A stretch of 64,000 nucleotides of DNA. Source: JAAUUJ01 sp964392245. GTDB lineage: Bacteria; Cyanobacteriota; Cyanobacteriia; Thermostichales; Thermostichaceae. The position numbers were made by a program, and so were the translations under genes. The notes beneath the pieces are model-generated. The model made no database searches, was not told the origin of the DNA, and saw only the letters and a list, made by a program, of their open reading frames with translations. Location of the stretch: contig CAYMOX010000007.1 in NCBI GenBank assembly GCA_964392245.1, forward strand, positions 1-64,000. The letters are read 5' to 3'. Shown here piece by piece: positions 1-7,916 of this stretch (position 1 is the stretch's first letter; every line of letters starts with the position of its first letter).

Positions 1-250
1 TCGCGAGCACAGAGCCTAATCCAGTGGCAGGTGTCAGGATCCCCCCTCGCTCAGATCCGCCGGGCAGCTGCCACACCTCCAAGCCCAGATCCCCAGGACC
101 ATGCTGATGGGCTCGTAACTCATACTGAGGAGCTGAGAGCTTCCTGATCTCCCCTTCCAATGAATCCAAGGGAACAGTCGCTGTCTTCAAGGTTTGGTCT
201 CTGCTATCGCTTCCACATAAGCTGATCCGGCAGATCGGGCAGATCTTTCC
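1..250 (-). other. Open frame running off the left edge, possibly a gene remnant
   Basis: On the minus strand a frame is open from just below an in-frame stop at 251-253 to the window edge. It has no ATG; TTG codons are the only possible starts. The translation looks protein-like near its end (GGILTPATGLGSVLA), faintly recalling C-termini of saccharopine dehydrogenase-like oxidoreductases. The frame is too short and lacks the N-terminal NAD-binding part such a protein needs. It may be a decayed gene fragment or chance. The rest of the gene-free stretch (251-485) shows no gene, repeat or RNA that I can support. Confidence 0.22.
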
Positions 251-485
251 TCAGGGATCGCTGCCTTAGGGATCAGCTTCCAACTGTCTCGTCCAATAGC
301 GTTGGATCCTTATTCCAGATCGGTTCCATACATTACAAACACCCATATATCTCTGCCAAAGCTGATACTGAGCTCTCTCAGGTTAAAATGCAGCGACTAG
401 GATCACACCTCTAGAACTACTCAGATCACGCCTATCCTGTCAGAATCGCTACTAGACTTGACCTAGTCCTACCAGGGTAGAGGCC

Positions 486-1055
486 ATGGCCTTCCCGCTT
501 CGGTCCCATTACGCCTCTGTGGAAGACTACCTTCTGCGCGAGCCCCACAGCCCGATCCGACATGAATACATGAATGGAAAAGTCTACCCTCGCTCTCGCA
601 GTAGCGATGCCCATGTCACGATCACGGGTAACATCTTTTGCCGCCTACGCAGCGCTCTCCGGGGTTCAGTCTACCGTGTGTATCCTAATGATCTGCGCCT
701 CCATATTCCCAAAACTAACATCTATCTTTATCCAGATCTGATGGTGACTGCAGATCCACGAGATAAAGTGCTTCAAGATCACAAGTCCTACCCCACACTG
801 ATCCTGGAGGTTTTTTCTGAAGAAACCGAGGCCCAGGATCGGGGTGAAAAATTTATGGCCTACCGTCAGTCTGAAACCCTGCAGGAATATGTTCTGATCA
901 ATGAAAAGCGCATGCAGGTGGAATGTTTCCGGCGCAGCAGTACCTCCCAGTGGGTGATTGAGGTCTATGAAAGTGGAGATCGGGTTCGCTTCCTCAGCCT
1001 GGAGTTTGATTGCTCAATGCAGTCAATTTATGAAGATGTCTACCTCTGGTCCTGA
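486..1055 (+). CDS. Uma2 family PD-(D/E)XK nuclease-fold protein
   Basis: This 189-residue protein is of the Uma2 family (DUF820), which is greatly expanded in cyanobacteria and adopts a restriction-endonuclease fold; its physiological role is unknown. The family signature is visible: an N-terminal YLLREPHSPIRHEYMNGKV segment, the acidic strand YPDLMV (about residue 81) and the core LILEVFSEETEAQDRGEKF (about residues 106-124), followed by YRQSETLQEYVLI. Length is normal. The start ATG at 486 lies shortly after a GGTAGAGG stretch. It is followed 50 bases downstream by a second, broken Uma2 gene, so the two probably arose by duplication and divergence. Recognition of the family is firm; nuclease activity is only inferred from the fold. 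Confidence 0.88.
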   Translation: MAFPLRSHYASVEDYLLREPHSPIRHEYMNGKVYPRSRSSDAHVTITGNIFCRLRSALRGSVYRVYPNDLRLHIPKTNIYLYPDLMVTADPRDKVLQDHKSYPTLILEVFSEETEAQDRGEKFMAYRQSETLQEYVLINEKRMQVECFRRSSTSQWVIEVYESGDRVRFLSLEFDCSMQSIYEDVYLWS

Positions 1056-1105
1056 GCTGTGGGTCATCCGTTTATCCTGTAAGCATGATTTAGCAAAACC
1101 TCTGG

Positions 1106-1641
1106 ATGACCATCATCGTGCCCACAGACATTGCTTTTCCTGATCTGGCTATGGTCGATGGAGAAACCCGTTGGCTAGTGAGTGGAATCAGCTGGGATCA
1201 GTACGAACAGATACAGGCGAAACAGGTAGATTCATCGCAGTTTCGGATCACCTATCTTTCAGGCCACCTAGAGCTGATGTCTCCCAGCTGCCGTCATGAA
1301 GTCACTAAAAAAAATCTGGCTCGCCTGCTGGAAGCCTATCTGGATGAAGCAGCCATTGATTATTGGGGTCTGGGATCCACATGACTAGGGGGGGGCTCGA
1401 CGTGCTAGAAGTTTATCGTTGCCTTGAGATCCCAGAGATCTGGCTCTGGCAGGCGGAGCAGCTAACCATCTATAGCCTTCAGGGGCAATCCTATCAGCAG
1501 GAGAGAAAAAGTAAGCTGCTTCCAGATCTGGATCTATCTTTGCTAGCTGAATATGCCCTAGATCCAAATCCTCGGGTGGCCACGCAGAACTTTCGCGAGC
1601 AGGTGAGAAAGCAACTGCAATCTTCTTCATCCAAGCCGTAA
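1106..1641 (+). pseudogene. Uma2 family gene, broken by internal deletion and frameshift
   Basis: Two Uma2 fragments lie in different frames. The first (1106-1384) carries the usual N-terminal part, including LVSGISWDQYEQI, FRITYLSGHLELMSPS and a YWGLGST end, then stops at TGA 1382-1384. The second (from about 1381 to 1641) resumes with GGLDVLEVYRCLEIPEIWLW, the C-terminal third of the same family. Intact members carry roughly 40-50 residues with the catalytic acidic strand between these two blocks, so the break is a deletion plus a frame change and not a single-base slip. The join contains a run of eight G (1388-1395). The product would lack the active site, and I regard it as non-functional. 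Confidence 0.8.
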
Positions 1642-1656
1642 TAGATCTCACCTCGA

Positions 1657-2388
1657 TCACAGAAAGTTCTCTACTTGCTGTCTGGGCAGATGGGTGATGG
1701 CCATGATCTCCTCCAGATCCATACCTTTTTCTTGCAAGTTACGGACGATAATGCGGATCTGGGATTCCGCCTGCTCAGCCCGTCGTCGCTGCTGTTCAGC
1801 CTCAGTCGGTAACACGTCTCCATCCACCGTGGCCCAGCGTAACCAGGTCGTGTGGATCCCCTTGTACAAACCCTGCCAACGCAGGAGGACCAATCCCAGC
1901 ACCGGACTGATCATATAACCCTGATCGCTTGCACTGATCTCCTGATATCCCCCAGCCTGCAGATGAAATCCGGCCCAATCATCGGGATGAAACGGATCAA
2001 ACCAGTAGTATTCGGGGATGTGGAGCTGATTCTGGTAGAGCTGTTTTTTCTCACCTTTGTCCTGCGCTGCGGTGCTCTCCGAAAGCAGTTCAATGATCAC
2101 ATCGGGGGTTTTACCCTCCTCCCAGCAAACCCAGCTGCGCCGTTCTCCTTTAGGTACACCTAACACTACAAAAATATCGGGACCTTTGAAATCCTGATTT
2201 CGCACCTGGGCCAGGCTGAAGTAGACAAACATGTTGCCCCCCACATAGCCATCCTCCCGATCCGCCAGCCAGGTGTGCAGTCCTTCGATCAGCAGCTCCA
2301 TCTGCGCCTTGTGGCGTTCTGTCTCCATAGGTTCCCCATCCTCAGAGGGCAGATCAGCTTGAGTGGGAGGCAGGGGAATACTGACCAT
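1657..2388 (-). CDS. Uma2 family protein with C-terminal helical tail
   Basis: This 243-residue Uma2/DUF820 protein is of the longer subtype. The core shows MFVYFSLAQ, the acidic strand GPDIFVVLGVPKG (about residue 69) and VIIELLSESTAAQDKGEKK (about residues 97-115), followed by YYWFDP. The C-terminal 55 residues contain a charged helix (AEQQRRRAEQAESQIR) and an HLPRQQVENFL end, a tail often found on this subtype. It converges on the broken Uma2 gene with a 15-base gap and lies 14 bases downstream of the aconitase stop on the same strand, so it may be read through from acnB. Family assignment is firm; function is unknown. Confidence 0.86.
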   Translation of the reverse strand: MVSIPLPPTQADLPSEDGEPMETERHKAQMELLIEGLHTWLADREDGYVGGNMFVYFSLAQVRNQDFKGPDIFVVLGVPKGERRSWVCWEEGKTPDVIIELLSESTAAQDKGEKKQLYQNQLHIPEYYWFDPFHPDDWAGFHLQAGGYQEISASDQGYMISPVLGLVLLRWQGLYKGIHTTWLRWATVDGDVLPTEAEQQRRRAEQAESQIRIIVRNLQEKGMDLEEIMAITHLPRQQVENFL

Positions 2389-2402
2389 TGAGACTCCTCA
2401 GT

Positions 2403-5042
2403 TTACCTGGATCCAGCGGGCATGCCGAGAATGTCTTCAATCTTGGGCAGTTGATCCAGAGGCACCACCCGTCCCTCATCCACAAAGCCTGCCATCTGAT
2501 CGAAGTTGAGGTAGCGGTAGAGATCGGCAGCAAAGGGCTGGATCTTGTTGGCCACAATCTCTATGTATTCTTCAGGATTGGGGATGCGACCGAGGAGGGC
2601 ACAGGCAGCGGCCAGTTCCGCCGATCCGAGATAAACTCGCGCATCTTTACCCATGCGGTTGTTGAAGTTGCGAGTGGATGTGGACATGACGGTGGCTCCA
2701 TCCGCTACACGGGCCTGATTGCCCATACAGAGACTGCACCCCGGCATTTCCGTGCGAGCCCCCACCGCCCCAAAGGTGCCGTACACGCCTTCTTTCTTCA
2801 ACTGTTGTTCATCCATCCGAGTAGGCGGACAGATCCAGAATTGATTTACCCTGGCCCGAGGCTGTCCCTCCAGGACCTTCGCCGCAGCACGGTAATGGCC
2901 AATATTGGTCATGCAGGATCCAATGAAGACCTCATCGATCTGGGTGGGTACGTCCACATTGCCTGCTGCTGCCTGGGCATGCACTTCTGAGAGAGTCATC
3001 ACCTTGTCGGGATCGTTGGGGGCACAGACAATCGGTTCCGTGATCTGGTTCAGATCAATTTCAATGGTGTCCACATACTCAGCATCCGGATCCGCTTCCA
3101 TGAGCACAGGGTTGGCCAGCCATGCCTCCATACGAGCCACCCGTCGTAGCAGAGTGCGGGCATCCTGATACCCTCGCGCCACCATGTTGTTGAGGAGGGC
3201 AATATTGGAGCGCAGATATTCCGAGATCGTTTCCACCCCCAGCTTGATCGTGCAGCCCGCGCAGTTGCGTTCCGCTGTGGCATCCGTTAGCTCAAAGGCC
3301 TGCTCCACCTTCAGATCCGGCAGCCCCTCGATCTCCATGATCCGTCCGGCAAAGACATTGATCTTGTTTTGCTTGGCCACCGTGAGTTTGCCCTGCTGTA
3401 TCGCCACATAGGGAATGGCATGGACCACATCTCGCAGGGTGATCCCGGGTTGTAGTTGCCCTTTAAACCGCACTAGCACCGACTCTGGCATGTTCAGAGG
3501 CATGACTCCCAATGCCGCCGCAAAAGCGACCAGCCCCGATCCCGCCGGAAATGAGATCCCCAGGGGAAAACGGGTATGGGAATCTCCCCCTGTCCCCACC
3601 GTGTCGGGCAGCAGCATCCGGTTCAGCCAGGAGTGAATAATGCCATCCCCAGGGCGCAGCGCCACCCCTCCCCGCGAGGAGAAAAAGTCGGGCAACTCCT
3701 GGTGTACCTTGACATCCACTGGCTTGGGATAAGCAGCCGTATGACAGAAGCTCTGCATCACCAGATCGGCGTTGAAGCCCAGACAGGCCAGTTCCTTCAA
3801 TTCATCCCGGGTCATGGGTCCGGTGGTGTCCTGGGATCCCACCGTGGTCATGATCGGTTCACAGGCGGTGCCGGGGCGTACACCCTGCAGGCCACAGGCT
3901 TTGCCCACCATTTTCTGGGCTAGCGTAAAGCCTTTACCTGTGTCCTCTGGTGGTTGAGGTCGCAAAAAGAGAGGGCTGGGATCCAGATTCAGAGCCTGGC
4001 GGGTTTTGTCCGTGAGACTGCGCCCGATCAGAAGTGGGATGCGTCCTCCGGCTCGCACTTCATCGGTAATCGTGGTGGGCTTGAGGGTAAAGGTGGAGAT
4101 CACCTGTCCATCTGCATTGCGGATCTCTCCAGCAAAGGGATGGATCGTGATCACCATGCCCGTCTCCAGGGCACTGACATCACATTCAATCGGCAGGGCT
4201 CCCGCATCTTCAGCGGTATTGAAGAAAATGGGCGCAATCGTTCCCCCCAGAATCACCCCGCCACTGCGTTTGTTAGGCACATGCGGAATGTCATGGCCAA
4301 TATGCCAGAGCAGAGAGTTGATCGCCGACTTACGCGAGGATCCGGTCCCCACCACATCCCCCACATAGGCCACAGGATGGCCCTTCTGTTTTAATTCCGC
4401 AATGGTGTTGAGTGCTCCGGGCATCCTCGATTCCAGCATGGCCAGGGCGTGGAGAGGGATATCCGGTCGGGTGGTGGCATGGATCGCAGGCGAGAGATCA
4501 TCGGTGTTGGTTTCTCCCGGTACCTTGAAGACCGTCACGGTCATCTCATTCGCCAGCCCTGGCTTGGCCAGGAACCATTCGCCCTCGGCCCAGGATTGGA
4601 TCACCTCTTGAGCGAAGGCATTAGAGGCGGACAGCGCCAGAACATCATGGAAAGCATCGAACACCAGTAGGGTTTGACTCAAGGCCCGAGCCGCAGCCTG
4701 GGCAATTTCCGATCGGGAATCCTGTAACAGATCCAGCAGGATCTGGACGTTGTATCCCCCCAGCATTGTGCCCAGGATCTCAGTGGCCTGGAGAGGAGTG
4801 ATCAGGGGTGAATGGGAGGATCCTTTGACCAGGGCAGCCAGAAACGAGGCTTTTACATAGGCCGCTTCATCTACACCCGCAGGCACCCGTTCGGTTAGCA
4901 AGTGGAACAGAAAATCTGTTTCCCCAGCAGGCGGATGCTGAAGCAGATCACAGAGGACCGAAGTTTGACTGGCATCGAGCGGCAAGGCTGGGATCCCCAG
5001 CGCCATCCGTTCCTGTTCTTGAGCCCGATACTCCGCCAGCAT
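2403..5042 (-). CDS. acnB: Aconitate hydratase B
   Basis: AcnB interconverts citrate and isocitrate through cis-aconitate in the cytosol, feeding the cyanobacterial TCA branch toward 2-oxoglutarate, the carbon skeleton for ammonium assimilation. The 879-residue length fits the family (about 865). The N-terminal helical HEAT-like and swivel domains are present (MLAEYRAQEQERMALGIPA is the typical AcnB opening). The [4Fe-4S] ligands appear as GSCMTNIGH and GCSLCMGN, and the substrate-binding segment as GTGGDSHTRFPLGISFPAGS. An upstream in-frame ATG (5075) would add 11 residues absent from the family, so I chose 5042. The neighbours on the minus strand are the quinone reductase upstream and a Uma2 gene just downstream. 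Confidence 0.95.
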   Translation of the reverse strand: MLAEYRAQEQERMALGIPALPLDASQTSVLCDLLQHPPAGETDFLFHLLTERVPAGVDEAAYVKASFLAALVKGSSHSPLITPLQATEILGTMLGGYNVQILLDLLQDSRSEIAQAAARALSQTLLVFDAFHDVLALSASNAFAQEVIQSWAEGEWFLAKPGLANEMTVTVFKVPGETNTDDLSPAIHATTRPDIPLHALAMLESRMPGALNTIAELKQKGHPVAYVGDVVGTGSSRKSAINSLLWHIGHDIPHVPNKRSGGVILGGTIAPIFFNTAEDAGALPIECDVSALETGMVITIHPFAGEIRNADGQVISTFTLKPTTITDEVRAGGRIPLLIGRSLTDKTRQALNLDPSPLFLRPQPPEDTGKGFTLAQKMVGKACGLQGVRPGTACEPIMTTVGSQDTTGPMTRDELKELACLGFNADLVMQSFCHTAAYPKPVDVKVHQELPDFFSSRGGVALRPGDGIIHSWLNRMLLPDTVGTGGDSHTRFPLGISFPAGSGLVAFAAALGVMPLNMPESVLVRFKGQLQPGITLRDVVHAIPYVAIQQGKLTVAKQNKINVFAGRIMEIEGLPDLKVEQAFELTDATAERNCAGCTIKLGVETISEYLRSNIALLNNMVARGYQDARTLLRRVARMEAWLANPVLMEADPDAEYVDTIEIDLNQITEPIVCAPNDPDKVMTLSEVHAQAAAGNVDVPTQIDEVFIGSCMTNIGHYRAAAKVLEGQPRARVNQFWICPPTRMDEQQLKKEGVYGTFGAVGARTEMPGCSLCMGNQARVADGATVMSTSTRNFNNRMGKDARVYLGSAELAAACALLGRIPNPEEYIEIVANKIQPFAADLYRYLNFDQMAGFVDEGRVVPLDQLPKIEDILGMPAGSR

Positions 5043-5137
5043 GTAACTCTCTCCCATCCGTACACTTAGATCCACCTTAACTTTATTAGCAGGTTATGAC
5101 GCGGCTGGATGTGCAGTAGGCAACCCGATCAAAGGGT

Positions 5138-5806
5138 TCAATAGAGCCCAACCTCAATCGGAGCTTCATCGCCGATCCGGCTGAGGCGAAGGGCGTAGGA
5201 CTGGAGATGAGCCTGCCGTTCCTGATCACTGAGGTGGGCCGGACCATAGACAATCTCAGGAGCCAGCACCTCAAACCCCACAAATTGCAGCATCCCCCGT
5301 TGGATCGGGCGCAGAATGGCGTGGATATCCCCATTGAAGCCGCCCATTTCGTAGGCTGTGGGAGGACCGCCAGTGGTCAGGGAGAGCAGGGCTCGTTTGC
5401 CTTTGCAGGTGCCTGTGTCGTAGAACCTGCCACCGCCGTAGATCCGACCCATGACAAATACCCGATCCACCCAGCCTTTGAACACTGCAGGCAAGCCAAA
5501 CCACCAGAGGGGAAACTGCCAGATCATCAGATCACACCACTCCAGCTTCTCCAATTCGGTGCCGAGATCCGGGGCAAATCCTCCCATCTCTGAGGCATAG
5601 ATCTCTTCAGTCTGCAATTTTAAATACTCCGGATCCTTGACCGTTGTGAAATTGCGGCGACCGGAAACCGGATTAAACTGCATCGCCTGCAGATCCGACG
5701 TTCTCACCTCATGGCCAGACGAGACTAGCGCCGTACAGGCGGTGCGAAACATAGCCCCATTAAAACTTTTCGGCTCTGGATGCCAGTAGACGATCAAAAC
5801 TTTCAT
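5138..5806 (-). CDS. NAD(P)H-dependent quinone reductase, flavodoxin fold
   Basis: This 222-residue protein belongs to the NQO1/MdaB-type flavodoxin-fold reductases, which use bound FAD or FMN for two-electron reduction of quinones with NAD(P)H. It opens with the nucleotide-binding strand MKVLIVYWHPEPKSFN and carries the family blocks DLMIWQFPLWWFGLPAVFKGW (about residues 91-111, dinucleotide phosphate loop and dimer face) and LLSLTTGGPPTAY (about residues 140-152). No signal peptide or membrane segment is seen, so it is cytosolic. It lies about 95 bases upstream of acnB on the same strand, possibly co-transcribed. The exact substrate cannot be told from sequence. Confidence 0.85.
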   Translation of the reverse strand: MKVLIVYWHPEPKSFNGAMFRTACTALVSSGHEVRTSDLQAMQFNPVSGRRNFTTVKDPEYLKLQTEEIYASEMGGFAPDLGTELEKLEWCDLMIWQFPLWWFGLPAVFKGWVDRVFVMGRIYGGGRFYDTGTCKGKRALLSLTTGGPPTAYEMGGFNGDIHAILRPIQRGMLQFVGFEVLAPEIVYGPAHLSDQERQAHLQSYALRLSRIGDEAPIEVGLY

Positions 5807-5933
5807 CGTGGTCAGGCTGCCCTTTCTACCTTCAAGACAGGTAGCGCTCCTGAGGTCAAGATCAGATTAACACTTTCTCTCTTGACGAATTTTAGAAACC
5901 AGTGCTAGGAATTCCCCTCACTACAGAAAAATG

Positions 5934-5947
5934 GTAACCACTGTTAC
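5934..5947 (+). promoter_or_regulatory. NtcA-binding box upstream of glnB
   Basis: The sequence GTA-N8-TAC is a perfect match to the consensus for NtcA, the global nitrogen regulator of cyanobacteria. A TACAAC hexamer (5970-5975) begins 22 bases after the box, the spacing of NtcA-activated promoters, although it lacks the final T of TAN3T. It sits about 60 bases upstream of the glnB start. Activation of glnB, and probably of the following amt gene, under nitrogen limitation is inferred. Confidence 0.75.
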
Positions 5948-6008
5948 AATTCGCCGCTAGGCGCAGTGATACAACATATCGGAAATTGTTTTGGGATCAG
6001 GAAGGTCA

Positions 6009-6347
6009 ATGAAAAAGATCGAGGCAGTCATCCGCCCCTTTAAGCTCGATGAGGTCAAGATTGCCCTTGTCAATGCTGGGATTGTGGGAATGACCGTGAC
6101 AGAAGTCCGGGGGTTTGGCCGCCAGAAGGGGCAAACGGAACGTTATCGAGGTTCTGAGTACACAGTCGAGTTTTTGCAAAAGCTCAAGGTGGAAATCGTG
6201 GTCGAAGATGACCTGGTCGATACCGTTGTGGAGAAGCTGATTGCCGCCGCCCGCACTGGTGAAATCGGTGATGGCAAGATCTTTATCTCCCCTGTTGAGC
6301 GGACCATCCGTATCCGTACAGGCGAATTGAATCAGGATGCCCTTTAG
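6009..6347 (+). CDS. glnB: Nitrogen regulatory protein PII
   Basis: PII is a trimeric cytosolic sensor of ATP/ADP and 2-oxoglutarate that controls ammonium uptake, arginine synthesis through NAG kinase, and NtcA activity through PipX. The 112-residue length is exact. The T-loop reads RYRGSEY, with Ser49, the residue phosphorylated in cyanobacterial PII, and Tyr51, the residue uridylylated in enterics. The C-terminal signature GEIGDGKIFISPVE is present. The start is ATG 6009 (MKKIEAVIRPFKLDEV); the six-residue upstream extension does not match the family. It is preceded by an NtcA box and followed 53 bases later by an ammonium transporter gene, an enteric glnK-amtB-like order. Confidence 0.97.
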   Translation: MKKIEAVIRPFKLDEVKIALVNAGIVGMTVTEVRGFGRQKGQTERYRGSEYTVEFLQKLKVEIVVEDDLVDTVVEKLIAAARTGEIGDGKIFISPVERTIRIRTGELNQDAL

Positions 6348-6400
6348 GGATCAGGGTCGATTCCCGTGCTTAGGAGTTGACACGTTACAGGTTAATAAAC

Positions 6401-7822
6401 ATGAAACAAGTGATTCAACTGTTGAACACATGGAAACAACACTGGGCCAAACCTGGGATCCGGATTGGTATTGGTTTGGGTGCGGTGGCATTGATCTGGT
6501 TTCTGGCCTCTCAGGCCCCAGCCTGGGCCCAGGATGAGATGACCCCAGATACAGTGCAGTTCAACGCCAACATTGTCTGGACCATGACAGGGGCTGCTCT
6601 TGTCTTCTTCATGCAGGCGGGCTTTGCCATGGTGGAAACTGGGTTTACCCGCGCTAAAAATGCGGCGAACATCATGATGAAGAACCTGATGGACTTCTGT
6701 ATGGGGTCAATTGCCTTCTGGTTTATTGGGTTTGGTTTGATGTTTGGTGCTAGCAACGGTTTTCTGGGTACAAGCTGGTATGCCTTTAGCTGGACACAAG
6801 CTTCTTCAGATGGCAGCGGGGATGCCTGGCCCTTCACTTTTTTTGTCTTCCAGCTGGTTTTCGCAGCTACAGCTGCCACGATTGTATCGGGTGCCATGGC
6901 CGAGCGCACCAAGTTTTCTGCTTATCTCATTTACTCCGTGGTCATCAGCGGCCTGATTTACCCTATTTCCGGTGGCTGGGCCTGGAATAGCTTGTTTGCG
7001 GGCTACAACGGCGATACCGCTGGTTGGTTAGGGAATATGGGATTCATCGATTACGCCGGATCTGGAGTAGTTCACCTGTGTGGAGGCTCTGCTTCCCTGG
7101 CCGGTGCCATGGTTCTGGGGCCGCGAATTGGTAAGTACGGTGCTAACGGAGAGCCTCGTGCCATTCCCGGTCACAACCTGCCTTTGGGGATGCTGGGTGT
7201 CTTCATCCTGGCTTTTGGCTGGGTGGGGTTTAATGCTGGTTCGACAACAGCAGCGGATCCCGCAATTGGCTGGATCGCCATGAATACTTTGCTATCCGGA
7301 TCGGCAGGGGCCATAGGAGGAACTCTTGCCTCCTGGATAATCTTTAAAAAGCCAGATATGACCTTTGCGGGTAACGGTATGCTGGCAGGTCTGGTGGGGA
7401 TCACCGCCCCCTGCTACACCGCCAGTCCCTTTGGATCAATCTTGATTGGTCTGATTGCAGGCATTCTCGTGGTGATTGCAGTCCTGGTGATTGACACTGT
7501 CCTCAAGATTGATGACCCCGTAGGCGCAATCTCAGTGCATGGGGTTTGTGGAGCCTGGGGTGTGATCGCTGCTGGGATTCCTCTCTTTGCTCATGCGGAT
7601 TCAGGCGTGAGTTGGGCTAGCCTGGGGCCCCAGGCCGCGGGTGTCCTGGCCTTGTTCCTCTGGTCTTTTATCAACTGCTTGATCCTCTTTTACATTCTTA
7701 AGTTCACCGTTGGTCTGCGCGTCACAGCAGAAGAAGAGATTGCGGGACTGGACATTGGCGAGCACGGCAACGTCTCTTACCCCGACTTTGTGAGTGTGGC
7801 TGCTGATGAGTCCAGCTTCTAG
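6401..7822 (+). CDS. amt: Ammonium transporter, Amt/MEP/Rh family
   Basis: This trimeric inner-membrane channel conducts ammonium or ammonia. The protein has 473 residues from ATG 6401. An N-terminal hydrophobic segment ending ASQAPAWAQD looks like a cleaved signal peptide, as in many bacterial Amt proteins, followed by about eleven transmembrane helices. Family blocks include FFMQAGFAMVETGFTRAKN, the GWAWN segment and the conserved-histidine blocks FIDYAGSGVVHLCGG and AISVHGVCGAWG. A TTG at 6377 could extend it by eight residues but has a poorly placed ribosome site. It lies directly downstream of glnB with no terminator between them, so one NtcA-driven transcript is likely, and PII may gate this channel as GlnK gates AmtB. 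Confidence 0.95.
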   Translation: MKQVIQLLNTWKQHWAKPGIRIGIGLGAVALIWFLASQAPAWAQDEMTPDTVQFNANIVWTMTGAALVFFMQAGFAMVETGFTRAKNAANIMMKNLMDFCMGSIAFWFIGFGLMFGASNGFLGTSWYAFSWTQASSDGSGDAWPFTFFVFQLVFAATAATIVSGAMAERTKFSAYLIYSVVISGLIYPISGGWAWNSLFAGYNGDTAGWLGNMGFIDYAGSGVVHLCGGSASLAGAMVLGPRIGKYGANGEPRAIPGHNLPLGMLGVFILAFGWVGFNAGSTTAADPAIGWIAMNTLLSGSAGAIGGTLASWIIFKKPDMTFAGNGMLAGLVGITAPCYTASPFGSILIGLIAGILVVIAVLVIDTVLKIDDPVGAISVHGVCGAWGVIAAGIPLFAHADSGVSWASLGPQAAGVLALFLWSFINCLILFYILKFTVGLRVTAEEEIAGLDIGEHGNVSYPDFVSVAADESSF

Positions 7823-7858
7823 AACCAGATAGCCAAAAGCATCTGATGAAATCTGCAG

Positions 7859-7893
7859 GCTCTGGAGATTCCTAACAGGATCCAGAGCTTTTG
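7859..7893 (+). terminator. Rho-independent terminator after amt
   Basis: A perfect 8-bp stem (GCTCTGGA with TCCAGAGC, 7859-7866 and 7881-7888) with a 14-base loop is followed by TTTT. It lies 37 bases after the amt stop and closes the glnB-amt unit before the convergent cobN fragment. Confidence 0.75.
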
Positions 7894-7916
7894 CACAGAG
7901 AAGAGACCTTAGGAGA

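Noticed and set aside
6376..6388. Possible second NtcA box before amt (GTTGACACGTTAC)
   Set aside because: The spacing and first triplet do not fit GTA-N8-TAC, and there is too little room for a promoter before the start.
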